Assembly (NCBI GenBank): GCA_021613535.1
Contig: CP075495.1
Location: 744,001 to 808,000, forward strand
Direction: 5' to 3'
Length of the DNA: 64,000 nucleotides
Origin: Adineta vaga
Lineage: Eukaryota; Rotifera
Shown piece by piece: positions 1 through 12,307 of this stretch. The stretch's first letter is position 1; each line of letters starts with the position of its first letter. The position numbers and the translations under genes were made by a program. The notes below the pieces were generated by a model that was given only the letters and a program-made list of their open reading frames with translations, did not search any database and was not told the DNA's origin.

Positions 1-365
1 TCAATGTAACAAAGTACTTTCATTTATGGAATAAATTTTCATGATGATGAACATCAAAAGAGAGAACGTGTTGAAATTGAAACGAAAAATTTGCTATTTA
101 GTTTTTATAAAGATAAAAACAATAATGTCAATTGTTGACTGAATTTACAATCTCTAATGCTTGAAAAACTTGAAGTATTCTTTATCATTTGTCTTTTCTT
201 ATCATTGAAAATGCATTCTAAACGAGTAAATAAGCAACAAGATCCACTTTTTTGTCTTGCACTTCTTCCATTATGTTTATCGATTGGAAGTTTCTTGTTT
301 TTAAATTCAGCTATAATTAGTTATATCGAAGAACGACATAATGAAAAGATTTATTTAAATACAAC
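1..365. repeat. Left copy of an exact segmental duplication (other copy 17885-18249)
   Basis: Bases 1-365 match 17885-18249 in the same orientation. I found no mismatch on reading both, including the non-coding part before the ATG. Identity ends abruptly at base 366, inside the codon after Asn-Thr-Thr of the encoded protein. The left end lies outside the window, so the true length is unknown. Perfect identity in neutral sequence means a very recent duplication, gene conversion, or an assembly or haplotype duplicate. Confidence 0.9.
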
Positions 366-438
366 AAGTAACGCTCGTCGTGCCGACTCACTTAACCCTC
401 GACTGCGGAGGATAGGTATTTTTAGTTTGTCTCAATAG
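157..438 (+). pseudogene. Truncated copy of the two-membrane-span gene at 18041-18658
   Basis: The ATG at 157 opens a frame whose first 69-70 residues are identical to those of the 205-residue protein at 18041. These include the N-terminal cytoplasmic part and first hydrophobic segment. At the breakpoint near 366 the frame runs into unrelated, transposon-flanking sequence and stops at 438. The Cys-rich loop and second membrane span are missing. The upstream sequence is also duplicated, so it could still be transcribed, but the product would be a single-span stub. I treat it as a 5' gene fragment rather than a working gene. Confidence 0.75.
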
Positions 439-737
439 TGAGATGAATTGATCTTGCAACTTACTATACCAGAAAACAGCTCAGATGTTATTGTTGAAAT
501 GTGTATTAACATTCGAGAACATAATATTAACTTTTTTTATAAAATCAACTTCATCCAACATCCATCTCTGTACTCCCACCCACAGTTTCATCCAACACCC
601 ATGTATCTACTCCCCGAAGATGATGATTTCAAACTAGCCTTCACTAATGTGTTTTTGACCCTTGACCTTTGACCCTGACACAATCCCACAAACAGACAAA
701 CTATTTTTTTTTATATGACCCTCCTTACAGTCGAGGG
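396..737. mobile_element. MITE-like element, family A copy 1, with terminal inverted repeats
   Basis: The left end reads CCCTCGACTGCGGAGG and the right end, reverse-complemented, reads CCCTCGACTGTAAGGAGGG. This gives terminal inverted repeats of about 17 bp around a 0.34-kb non-coding body. A diverged relative lies at about 25935-26199. TTAA stands immediately left of the element (392-395), but the right flank is AATA, so a clean target-site duplication is not visible. The element begins about 30 bp after the breakpoint of the 1-365 duplication. The type is compatible with a non-autonomous DNA transposon; the superfamily is not certain. Confidence 0.6.
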
Positions 738-770
738 AATAAATCTATTCTTGGGTTTTCGTTTTGACAG

Positions 771-1111
771 ATCGCGTTGCTTTAAATGATAATGATTCCC
801 TTTTCTTTAATCTTCGTTATTTTGAACAAGTCTATGGGAAAAAACTTACTAGCACTGTGGGAGTTAAAATCAGTTATAACTGATTTAACCGTATCAACGC
901 AGTGAGTTGAAATTAGTTATAACTGTTTTAACTAGTTTTAACTCCCACAGTGCTTATTAGTATTCAACAAGATCCAACTCCATCGAATTTCAATGTTCAG
1001 ATTATTGTGAATTTTGACTACATGGTTATATGTCACGAACTGGCACACAATAAAACACAAGAACTTAATCAAGAATTCATTGAACTTATGAAAACTATTG
1101 CTATTAAATAA
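771..1111 (+). pseudogene. Disrupted 3' end of a gene encoding a VICHELAHN (HExxH-type) tail
   Basis: After a possible acceptor (TTGACAG, 769-770) a frame encodes a segment containing SLFFNLRYFEQVYGKKLT up to about 850. It is interrupted by a 104-bp foldback element (851-954). It resumes at 956 with an ISIQQDPTPS segment and continues through VICHELAHN to a stop at 1109-1111. AATAAA follows at about 1139. The HELAH motif near the C-terminus, with FFNLRYFE upstream, resembles the tail of large sacsin/HSP90-ATPase-like proteins, but that is from memory and weak. No upstream exons are recognisable in the window, so this is a gene remnant broken by transposon insertion. Confidence 0.5.
851..954. 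mobile_element. Short foldback MITE (104 bp) inserted in a coding remnant
   Basis: The ends AGCACTGTGGGAGTTAAAA and TTTTAACTCCCACAGTGCT are perfect inverted complements over 19 bp. The interior carries further near-palindromic AGTTATAACTG blocks. It splits a reading frame that resumes on the other side. A TTA triplet occurs on both flanks, which would fit a 3-bp target duplication, but the flanks are AT-rich so this is not strong. Confidence 0.65.
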
Positions 1112-4100
1112 ATCAGTAAAAGAGCTTCATATATTTAAAAATAAAGATTTGATTCCTAATCTTTATTCGTTTTTGTCGATGATCTCGAAGGAATAAAATA
1201 AATTCACATGTATATTTTTATAATAGGTAGACCATGGTATGCAAGAAAGAAACTCAAAATTCCAACTCAATCGAAAAGGCTATTCCAGAGATATGAGCGT
1301 TACAAATACCATGACTATCGGTTTCACGTTTTATTACAGAATTTTCAGTTTCTAAAACAAAAAAAAAGGAAATTCCACTTGCACAATATCACACACAACT
1401 TTAAATATCTTCATGATTTCGTTTTTCATGTAATTTTATTAATGATAAATTCAATTCAATCATAGAACGATAAAGACTACGATATTCTTAAAATATACAA
1501 AGCAATTCGAAGTGATAAAATTTATTAGGTTTCACAAACCGATGCAATTACAATTCAACGAGATTCATGACTCACGTCTTCAGTAAATAACGATGTGTAT
1601 AAATATATATTAACGCAGAAAAACGAAGAAAAAAAGATACATTCTAATTGAAACGAGCTCATTCAACCATAACTCAGAGTTATGACGATCAATCGAAGCA
1701 AAAAACATGCTGTGTTTCATTTGCTCGACGAACACCGAAGTATCAGCTATATTTTTTTTTCATATTATTACAGTGATTAATCAAACATCACGCAGTCAAT
1801 TACAAATGGCTCTTCGCTTATACGCCTCAGATCAACACCAATGAACACTTTATATGATTGTGTACTAACAAATAAATATTCTACTAACCTTCCCTGCGAT
1901 TCCTTGCGCCAATGATATACTTATGTCACTTCATTTTACACAATCATTCCTGCATCTTTCAAGACTTGTATGAAATTCTTCCGCCTAAAAAATTTACAAA
2001 CATTTCATATTCATTTTAAAAACCACAAAACCGTATCATCTATATCAGTATTCGAAGTTTATATTAAACATCAACAATAGCATGTTGATATGAAATGAAA
2101 CCGACCACACCGCCACCATGTTTCATTCAAACACGACTTTAATTTTACCGCTTAATGATATCCTTATCCTAGCGCTCTGTTCCTCTATCATAGACGGTCT
2201 TACTAAGAAAAATTCCTATCATTAAGTGAATCAGTTCCTCTTCATAGTCTCAGTCAATTGTGAAGCATTCATCTCGGAGTTGTCATCAATGTCGGCAGCT
2301 GCTCTCACTCAGATGCGTCTTCATCTTTGATGCGAGATACATTTCAGTGTTGTCATCAACTTCGGCACACGAGCACTCTCAGATGTGGCTTTGCTATTGA
2401 GTGAATTAGTTCCTCTTCATAGTCTCAGTCAATTGTGAAGCATTCATCTCGGAGTTGGCATCAATGTCGGCAGCTGCTCTCACTCAGATGCGTCTTCATC
2501 TTTGATGCGAGATACATTTCAGTGTTGTCATCAACTTCGACACACGAGCACTCTCAGATGTGGCTTTGCTATTATAACGCCCCCCTCGTAAGAAATGTCA
2601 GCTGTTTTCAAAATTTCAGAATAAAGATAAATGCATAGTGAGATAGTCCGCGTTCGGCTGTTGCAGAATCACTGCTGTTTTTTATTCAGGATCTCATTTT
2701 TGAGCGAAGCTTTTGATGATTTTCACTCACTGCTTACAATAATTATGACTTTTTTTTCATAAAAAGTTGTTTTCCGTGAAAAGATAGGTTTTGTTGAGAA
2801 AAGTATCATTTTCTATGCATAAATGATTGTGCAAGCGTAGGAGATAATCGAGTGGGCGAGAGTTTATGCTATCGTGATACATTAGGATATTGACTTCGTT
2901 GGGAAAATTTTTTATTTTTCAGTGGAAAAGAAACAACTGACTTTAAGTCTCCATCTTGGGGGACTAGATTACGGTGTGCTAGCACTTGTACTGAAAATAT
3001 TAGTTCTGTCTCTTATTGACGTTCACAACACTACGCATGAACAACGAGTAGCATCTTGATGACGCATTCCAACTATATCAGAACGACTTGAGACATTTTC
3101 ACGTCGCTATTTTCGAGAAATTAGTGAACCAATATTTTGACACAGAAGTTTCTCAGTGCAAATTCCTAAATAACTTTTGGTTTTGTTTCTTAATTAGTAT
3201 CATCTAATTATTTAGAGTGGAGTACGTTGATTTTAAATACTGACATGTAACGTTCAAAATTAAAATGATAACTAGTAAAATTCATTATGAAAATTTGTTT
3301 GGTATAAAGGAAGAGCTCTTGAACATTTATCATCATATTAGCTTTATAGCACACAGAGGTAAACTAATAAGGCAACAAATAATATATCGATCCTAGCAGA
3401 TGCTATTAGTAAGAACCGATTAGTCGTATACTTGCTCCTTCATTATGCACAGTAGATAGATCCTTGAGTAATCAATTGAAGAAGAAAAACTTGTACAACA
3501 GCACCTTTTTACCTTTTCTAACAGCGCATTGATTTTTCAAAAATGATATTGATTTCATTATATATAACTAATTTGAACAAAACCAAGGTAGGTACATGTA
3601 AAAATGCATTCTTGCAGTACGGCATACATTTTCCCATAAACTCTGATATGTTTAGATTTGATACGATCATGTAGAGAATGTGTGCATAGATCAATGTTAC
3701 AGTGTGAACGCATGATTTTGTATTATTTTCCCTGTTTATGTTAACAAGCGTAAACCGATTTTAGCAGGTAGAAACTACAGATCAATGCTCGTATCTAGCA
3801 TAATGCAATGCATCGGATGCATCTAATTTTTGACATCCACTTTGGCTTTTTCTTGATAGTTTCCGTTTTTGTTTCCATGATTCGATTTATATGACAACCG
3901 ATCAAATTGTAAAGATTCTAATACCGATTGTATGAAAAACGATGGCCTTTCTAATAACTCAACCATTTTTCCAGTTTTTTTGAACTTATGAATTTGCTAC
4001 TCACTTTTTCAAAGCTATAGTAAGAATGAAACTTTTCTCGAATCAGCCACTAGCCCTTCAAGTTGACTATAATGCATGTTTGAAACGTTTTTGAACTCCA

Positions 4101-4995
4101 TACCTTTTATTTTATAGAACCACACTACAAGCACTCATTCTGCTGATCAGAAGTAGATTAACGATAAGGATATCACTCGAGAGAAAAGGCTCAGATCTGT
4201 AAACTATGTTGAACGTTTAATAAATCTAAAAAATTTGTATACTAGAAAAAAGACGCCGTTTCACTGTGGTTTGCTCATTGATTTGTTCAGATATATTCAA
4301 AAACTCATTTTACGCACATAAAAACCGCGCTGGAGATATCATCTTAAAATCTTAGTAAAGCTAAAAACCGTTGCAACCATATTAGTTTTCAACAGTATTA
4401 CATATAAAACATGGCTTTTCAATACGTGCACAGAAAAAAAAACTATTCGCTGTTTGAACAATGGTTTTTTGCACCTTTTAATAGGTTTGAGTCAACTTTG
4501 CAAGGGGAAACTTGCACAGAGTGAACGTCAGTGATGCGCTAATCGATGATAAACAGCATTAATATGATGATATTAGCAGACCATGTGACCTGAAAGAAAG
4601 CTGAACAGAATAGCAAAAGAACGATGAAAAGGATGACCTCATCGCAGCACTCGAACCAAGTGCCTTCTGTTATCACGACAAGTGTTCTAAGATAGTCAGA
4701 CAAAAGCAATATCTTTTCTGCATCTTATGTATCCCATTTCACTCTTGTGAGTCACATTATAGATTCGTTTCTTTCTTTTTTTTCTATGTCCTTGAGGAAC
4801 GAAATCACTCCCATCAAGCCGTGATATGTTTTGTGAGTAGTGTGTTTTATTTGGTTGACTTCAGCAAAGACAAAACCTCGGTTCGTTGATCACGGAGAAA
4901 ATGGTTGTTTGAAGAGAGAAAGCAAATAAATCCTCTTTTCTTCCTTCAAAAGAATCCCGCTTTCTGGTTGAATGCACAGCTTCTACCACTGATAG
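1112..4995. other. Gene-poor interval, 3.9 kb
   Basis: I find no convincing gene here. Short open frames, for example 1208-1465 and 2435-2638, have no recognisable domain, signal peptide or splice context. The only structure I can define is the two-copy 175-bp tandem repeat at 2226-2575. Base composition is less AT-skewed than in the gene-dense right half of the window. Confidence 0.6.
2226..2575. repeat. Tandem repeat, two copies of 175 bp
   Basis: Copy 1 (2226-2400) and copy 2 (2401-2575) are directly adjacent and differ at only a few bases. Each copy contains an internal partial duplication around TTGTCATCAA. A short frame spanning copy 2 is a by-product. This looks like a recent unequal-crossover or slippage duplication of unknown role. 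Confidence 0.9.
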
Positions 4996-5002
4996 TATAA
5001 AA
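4996..5002 (+). promoter_or_regulatory. Candidate TATA box of the PAN-domain gene
   Basis: TATAAAA lies 88 bp upstream of the ATG at 5090. The spacing fits a core promoter with a short leader. This is sequence-only evidence in AT-rich DNA. Confidence 0.35.
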
Positions 5003-5089
5003 CACAAAATATTTTCTATTAGTCCACACGTACAATCTTACTTTCATCAAACAGCCAACAACATCAAATCAACAGGATCATCTTCCATT

Positions 5090-8000
5090 ATGATACTGAT
5101 TGCGGCTATCGTTACCATTGTCATCGTTGCTGTGCAGCCCTCGAATGCAAGAAGTCGTTCTTACGTTGAGCCGTCACTTCGAGACTGGGATAGCGACCAT
5201 GGCAACTATATACAGAATTATCAGCGTTTACGAAATGTTATCGAAGAGAAAGATGAAGATACAGATCTGTTTGAACAACTTCGCTATTTAATGGAGAAGC
5301 GTCAAGCAGCGACAAGTAAGATTCTCGCATTCACACGGAGCATTTTTCTTTTGTAAACAAGATTAAATGAGTAATTCCAATGATAATTAGCATGTCTGCA
5401 GTTGTTTTTCAACCGAATACACGTATATCATGTCTCAGAAAATGAAAAATTAGAATAGTTCAAAACAAAATACACTTAGATCTTCTCTTCAAAAGCGATC
5501 TTGGCATAGTATTGCGATAACTCTTTAGCCCTCATTGTGCTTAATCAGGAGATCTCTCATATTCTTTCATTACCGGATGCAAGAATGCGTTTTTTTTATT
5601 AAAATTTATGTGAATTGAATTAGAATCATAGGGTTACATCTATAGCTTCCTTTAGTTAATGTCTCGAAAGGTAACAAGACAAAATTGTTCTTAAATTCTA
5701 GAAAACATGGTGAGGCTTTGCTTTCCCTTGAGTTTTTGAAAAATGTTTGACAACGTGGCTCTCACAGTTACATGATGAAACTCTGCATCGTGACTTCATG
5801 AATACGATGACAAGCAAAAAAATCTCAAAGAACTCACCACAAAGTATAAATAAACTTGCAATAAGACGTCGATCTCTTCAACGAAATATCACAATGTTTA
5901 ACTAACAAGTTCTTGAGGGTGTTGGTGATGGTGTTACACCTTTAATCACACCCATCCTAAGTCTTATCGAGTCCGACTATCTGAAGTCATCAGAATGAGC
6001 AAAATACTGTCGGTTTCCGACTAACGGATCCGAAAAAGTTGAGTTCGATCTGGATGGAGACCTGCAAACAGAACAGTAATCAATCACTACAACAGCGAAA
6101 GACAACTTAATCTAGGTTTCATAGAATATAATGGTTTTTTCATCATCAGGCGTCTAGTAATGTAATTGTCTAGTGATGATAATAATATTCCAACCTTAGT
6201 GGATATATTCTAGTTATATATTTCCCATGATTTCAAGTGACCATTTTTGTCCATTTATAATTATAGCACTCATCGACAAAAAGCCTTGCATAGAAATAAG
6301 ACGAGGATCAACCATGTCTGGAGCGGAACCTGCGCCGGCTAAACAAGTGACATTCGTCAGAGATTGTATGGCGTATTGTGATTCGATACCAAATTGTGTA
6401 GCATGGGATTTTTACTATGGCAATCCTACTGGGACAGGATCCTGTCAGCCGAAAGGACCTGGAAAACCCACAACAGGTTCTAACACTGCTTATCTATCTG
6501 GATATTGTGACAGTTCACAAGGTATGTAACACAGTTTTAAGTTTTGATAAACATTTTAGCATTATTATATGCGATCAGTAACTAACAACGAGTTGCTGTA
6601 TTCGAGTGAATCGCAAACTTCTTGTGGCAACTTCTGTCAATGAGAAAGTGGGGTTCATTATTTGAAATAGGACGTAACGAAGTATCTTCTTATTCATGAA
6701 CAGAAGTGCAAAAGTAGACTAACTATAGCTAATGATCGTATCGCAAGAGAGGATTATCTCAAAAGCAAATGAAACTCATCGTTAAGTGCTAATAAAAGAA
6801 GAATGATTTGGAAAAAGGTATCCTCAAACAGCTGTTGCACATATTGGGAAAAGTTAGTTGGTTTCTGATTACATACAACCATACGGTTTAGTAGTGCAAT
6901 ATTAAATAGAACAGAATCCGATGGAATTTCCGATTAATAGAATATTTAGGTACAGTTCATTCGGAGTTATTTTCTGAATTCACTTAGTACAATCCAGGAC
7001 CTAAAATTAATCGATATTCTGACTATCGTCTGTGAAAAGTAAAGCACGGATCATGCTTTAAAATTTCCCAGAAATTAGATTCATCTATTACTAGTCGGTA
7101 TTTGAGATCATAATTGATAGTGCATTTCTCAGACTATACAGAAACCGTTAGAAAACGTAATTTGAACGATCATTCGGTTTTGATTATTTTTTAAACTTCT
7201 ATCCAGCGGTTAACAAAACGGCATAGTCGCCGACGTACATAGTCTTAAATGTTTTCGTATTTTTTCATCAGTATTACACCGACTCAGACTGTTCGAACTC
7301 GTCGGAAAGTTTAGAATATCGACGGTTTCCAAAATTTGCATCTGACTTGGTGAGTTTGATTTACATAGGCAGCTTGTGAGATTACTGTTCATAATAGCAA
7401 CCAGTCAGTCCAACAGTAGAAGGCAACTTACGTTACACTTCATAGAATATAATGGTTTTTTCATCATCAGGCGTCTAGTAATGTAATTGTCTAGCGATGA
7501 TAATAATATTCCAGCCTTAGTGGATATATTTTAGTTGTATATTTCCCATGATTTCAAGTGACCATTTTTGTCCATTTATAATTATAGCACTCATCGACAA
7601 AAAGCCTTGCATAGAAATAAGACAAGGATCAACCATGGATGGAGCGGAACCTGCGCCGGCCAAAGTAGTGGCAAACGTCAGCGAATGTATGGCATATTGT
7701 GATTCGATAACAAATTGTGTAGCATGGGATTTTTCCAATCGCAATCCTGCTGGGATAGGCGCCTGTCAGCCGAAAGGACCTGGAAAACCGATAACAGGTT
7801 CTAACACTGCTTATCTATCTGGATATTGTGACAGTTCACAAGGTATGTAACACAGTTTTAAGTTTCGATGAACGTTTTAGCATTATTATATGCGATCAGT
7901 AACTAACAACGAGTTGATGTATTCGAGTGAATCCCAAACTTTACGTAGCAACTTCTGTCAATGAGAAAGTGGGGTTCATTATTTGAAATAGGACGTAACG

Positions 8001-11000
8001 AAGTATCTTCTTATTCATGAACAGAAGTGCAAAAGTAGACTAACTATAACTAATGATCGTATCGCAAGAGAGGATTATCTCAAAATCAAATGAAACTCAT
8101 CGTTAAGTGCTAATAAAAGAAGAATGATCTGGAAAAAGTTATCTTCTAATAGCTGTTGCACATTACCGGTTATATGAATGAACTAGCTGAGAGGACCTGT
8201 CGAATCAAAATGAACCATTCGCGTCGGTTCATTTCGCTTTACACCTGGCTTACGAGAAGAGAGACGAAGACCGTTGAGACACGTACAGTTCAGAAAGCAG
8301 TTACACATATTGGGAAAAATTAGTTGACTTCTGATTACATACAACCATACGGTTTTAGTAGTGGAATATTAAATAGAACAGAATCCGATGGAATTTCCGG
8401 TTAATAGAATATTTAGGTACAGTTCATTCGGAGTTATTTTCTGAATTCACTTAGTACAATCCAGGATCCTAAAATTAATCGATATTCTGACTATCGTCTG
8501 TGAAAAGTAAAGCACGGATCACGCTTTAAAATTTCCCAGAAATTAGATTCATCTATTACTAGTCGGTATTTGAGATCATAACTGATAGTGCATTTCTCAG
8601 ACTATACAGAAACCGTTAGAAAACGTAATTTGAACGATCATTCGGTTTCGATTGTTTTTCAAACTTCTATCCAGCGGTTAACAAAACGGCATAGTCGCCG
8701 ACGTACATAGTCTTAAATGTTGTCGTATTTATGGATGCAACGGTAACGGTTGTCCACTGCCTCACCGTAGACAATTAACCGCTCTGAAACAAGAACTGTT
8801 ATAGAAGAAAAAACAGTTTAACAAAAACCGGGATATAGGAAAAAGCAGTTTAACGTTAATCGATACATAAGAAAAAGTCAGTTAACAAAAATCGTTTAAT
8901 TTACCAAAGTGGTTTGACGATAACCGATACAGATCGGTTAACGATTTATCAAAAACCGCATTGAATTTAACGGTAACCGGTTTGAATCGATAACCGTTTA
9001 TAATTCAGGGATCAGGCATATGTAGCAGTAACAACTAGATTTAAGAAAATCATTATTGAAGTTCTTATGTTTCTCTTGCGACCCTCATAGTATCGAAAAC
9101 CAATTTATTATTGATATTATTTGTAGAATTCTTTTATAGTCAAGATGAGACATTGTTTTTCGATTGATTCTTATGAATTATTAATCGGTACAAGTAATGT
9201 AATGATTACTTTAACATTGTATTTCAAGTTATGGCTAGAATATGCGCTTGATGATATCAGTCTTGACATATGGACTCGATTTGAAGCTATGCACATATGA
9301 AGTTTAATAAGAGACAAATGGATGCAAAGTTTTAGAAGAAAACTTTTCTGATAATATTCGTGAGTAATTAAGAGCAACCGTTTAGATGATAAAATGTTTC
9401 TCTAATGCATTGCTAACTTACATACTTTTGACTCACTATCAATTACGTATCTATTGCTGCTTCTGTTTCGCTTAACGCTAAGACTGGTACTAGAACATCT
9501 CCAAATAAACGAAGCAAACGTTTCTTTTGTAAAATGAAAATCACTTTGCCATCCAAAGTATTCTGTACTAAGATTCTCAACAAAAAATCGTCTAGTAATA
9601 TCATGAATGTTATCTCGTTGAACTCCTTTAAAAAATTTCTTTATTTTTATCCGAAGTTTCAAGTATATTGTGAGAAATATTTACGAAAAATAAATCTTTG
9701 ATCTTGTTTTATGCATTTTCCTGCGATCTTAAGCTTTAGAAAAGCACCTAATAATATATCTAAGTAAATGTTTACTATTCAACAAGATTCGCTTGAATAT
9801 ATGAAGTAGTTTATACTACTATGTACTCCCAAACAATGCAGAACATTTGTAAATATTACCATATCATAGTACATTATATTGAATATGTATAATAAGAAAT
9901 ACGGTTACCGATTCATGACGGTTATCGATTCACCGTTTATTCTTCCGGTCCCGGTTATCGTTACATCAATTATTCCATCACACCGGTTAACTTCACCGGT
10001 ATTTTTCTCGTAGACCGGTTTTCGTTAAACTGCTTTTTCCTATCCATCGATTTTTGATAAATAATTTCACCGAAACGGCGGTTATTGTTACCGTTGTATC
10101 CCTACTCGTATTTGTTCATCGGTATTATACCGACTCAGACTGTTCGAACTCGTCAGAAAGTTTAGAATATCGACGGTTTTCAAAATTTGCATCTGACTTG
10201 GTGAGTTTGATTTACATCGGCAGCTTGTGAGATTACTGTTCATAATAGCAACCAGTCAGTCCAACAGTAGAAGGCAACTTACGTTACACTTCATAGAATA
10301 TAATGGTTTTTTCATCATGAGGCGTCTAGTAATGTAATTGTCTAGCGATGATAATAATATTCCGACCTTAGTGTATATATTTTAGTTGTATATTTCCCAT
10401 GATTTCAAGTGACCATTTTTGTCCATTTATAATTATAGCACCCATCGACAAAAAGCCTTGTGTAGAAATAAGACAAGGATCATACATGACTGGAGCGGAA
10501 CCTGTGCCGGCCAAACAAGTGGCAAACGTCAAAGAATGTATGGCATATTGTGATTCGATACCAACTTGTGTAGCATGGCAGTATTACAATAGCAATCGTA
10601 ATGAGCAGGGATCCTGTCAGCCGAAGGGACACGTCAAACCCACAACAGGTTCTAATGCTTCTTATATATCTGGATATTGTGACAGTAAACAAGGTATGTA
10701 ACACAGTTTTAAGTTTCGATAAACGTTTTAGCATTCTGTTTTTATCGAAATGGTAAAGAAAACGTTTTTCCTCTACTTCGTAATAAGCCTGAATACGTTA
10801 TAATTTTCCGTTAAACATAACAAATTTAAAATTGTGATGCATCTCAATGAAAGATTCTCCATGCGCGAATAGAGCAAATTCGAGAAAAGGTTTTGTTCAG
10901 GTAAATTTACAGTATATTAAAAAGCATGTTCACTCTTTTTCTTTATACTTCAAAAAGCGGCGCAAAATAGTTCATATGGAAAGCACTGCTTTCAGACAGT

Positions 11001-12307
11001 CCGTTTTACAGCACTGAAGTGTTGATCGAATATAATTTCATAGTTACTCGTTCGAAGAGCTCTTTTTATAAGATTTTTGTAGAGAATTTCCCGGGCTCTC
11101 TTTTGAAAAATAATTCAAGTCAATCGGATCGAAATTGGTTGCACAATGGCCAAAATAAAAGGGTACTTTTTTTTCTAGTCCACCCGTTATAATTAATGAT
11201 CGTATCGCAAGAGAGGATTATCTCAAAAGCAAATGAAACTCATCGTTAAGTGCTAATAAAAAGAAGAATGATTTGGAAAAAGGTATCCTCAAACAGCTGT
11301 TGCACATATTGGGAAAAATTAGTTGGTTTCTGATTACATACAACCATACGGTTTAATAGTGGAATATTAAATAGAAGAGAATCCGATGGAATTTCCGATT
11401 AATAGAATATTTAGGTACAGTCCATTCGGAGTTATTTTCTGAATTCACTTAGTACAATCCAGGATCCTAAAATTAATCGATATTCTGACTATCGTCTGTG
11501 AAAAGTAAAGCACGGATCATGCTTTAAAATTTCCCAGAAATTAGATTCATCTATTATTAGTCGGTATTTGAGATCATAACTGATAGTGCATTTCTCAGAC
11601 TATACAGAAACCGTTAGAAAACGTAATTTGAACGATCATTCGGTTTTGATTATTTTTTAAACTTCTATCCAGCGGTTAACAAAACGGCGTAGTCGCCGAC
11701 GTACATAGTCTTAAATGTTTTCGTATTTTTTCATCAGTATTACACCGACTCAGACTGTTCGAACTCGTCAGAAAGTTTAGAATATCGACGGTTTTCAAAA
11801 TTTGCATCTGACTTGGTGAGTTTGATTTACATCGGCAGCTTGTGAGATTACTGTTCATAATAGCAACCAGTCAGTCCAACAGTAGAAGGCAACTTACGTT
11901 ACACTTCATAGAATATAATGGTTTTTTCATCATGAGGCGTCTAGTAATGTAATTGTCTAGCGATGATAATAATATTCCAACCTTAGTGGATATATTCTAG
12001 TTGTATATTTCCCATGATTTCAAGTGACCATTTTTGTCCATTTATAATTATAGCACTCATCGACAAAAAGCCTTGCATAGAAATTAGACAAAGCTCATAC
12101 ATGAGTGGAGCGGAACCTGTGCTGCCCAAACAAGTGGCAAACGTCAGCGAATGTATGGCGTATTGTGACTCAGTACCAAATTGTGTAGCATGGGATTTTT
12201 ACAATGGCAATCCTGGTGGGTCAGGATCCTGTCAGCCAAAAGGACCTTGCAAACCCTCAATAAATTATGATGCTGCTTATCTATCCGGATATTGTGACAG
12301 TACATAA
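5090..12307 (+). CDS. Secreted protein with four tandem PAN/apple-like modules (5 exons)
   Basis: Exon 1 (5090-5315) encodes a hydrophobic signal peptide (MILIAAIVTIVIVAVQPSNA) and an acidic linker. It ends in phase 1 at GTAAG. Four homologous 255-bp exons follow at 6267-6521, 7588-7842, 10439-10693 and 12054-12308. Each is preceded by TTATAG, followed by GTATGT, and bounded by phase-1 introns, so each can be spliced to the next in frame. Each encodes 85 residues with six cysteines in a PAN/apple-like pattern (PC, ECMAYCDS, NCVAW, SCQPKG, GYCDS). Such modules bind protein or carbohydrate outside the cell. In exon 5 the CAA near the donor is TAA (12305-12307), which would end the protein there, at about 414 residues. 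I chose that as the C-terminus; whether it is original or a later mutation is unclear. The introns are long and repeat-filled, unlike other genes here. Confidence 0.72.
8163..8310. repeat. 150-bp indel segment in unit B flanked by GTTGCACAT/GTTACACAT
   Basis: In units A and C the sequence runs directly from GTTGCACAT into ATTGGG. In unit B a segment of about 148 bp lies between GTTGCACAT and a near-identical GTTACACAT. Unit D begins the same segment. The 9-bp direct repeats fit either an insertion with target duplication or a deletion between short repeats in A and C. Confidence 0.6.
8731..10105. mobile_element. Non-autonomous hAT-like DNA transposon (about 1375 bp) in a PAN-gene intron
   Basis: TCGTATTT at 8723-8730 is repeated at 10106-10113. 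The homologous empty sites in units A and C contain it once, so this is a genuine 8-bp target duplication, as expected for the hAT superfamily. The ends are inverted: left reads TATGGATGCAACGGTAACGG and right, reverse-complemented, reads TAGGGATACAACGGTAAC. Subterminal regions are full of GGTTAACG/AACCGGT-type motifs. I see no transposase. The 86-residue minus-strand frame at 9402-9662 is unrecognised. Confidence 0.85.
10735..11185. repeat. Foreign segment replacing intron sequence in unit C
   Basis: Unit C agrees with the other units up to about 10734 and again from about 11186 (AATGATCGTATCGC). The roughly 450 bp between are unrelated and replace about 190 bp of unit sequence. No clear inverted ends or target duplication are visible. 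It contains no convincing reading frame. Confidence 0.55.

Noticed and set aside
1208-1465. 85-residue frame in the left repeat region
   Set aside because: Basic, His/Phe-rich translation without recognisable domain, promoter or splice sites.
7210-7392. 60-residue minus-strand frame repeated at 11676-11858
   Set aside because: It lies in the duplicated intron of the PAN gene and recurs only because the unit is duplicated; there is no domain, and the unit with the hAT insertion breaks it.
9402-9662. 86-residue frame inside the hAT-like element
   Set aside because: No resemblance to a transposase motif and no other supporting frame. It could be captured sequence but cannot be supported.
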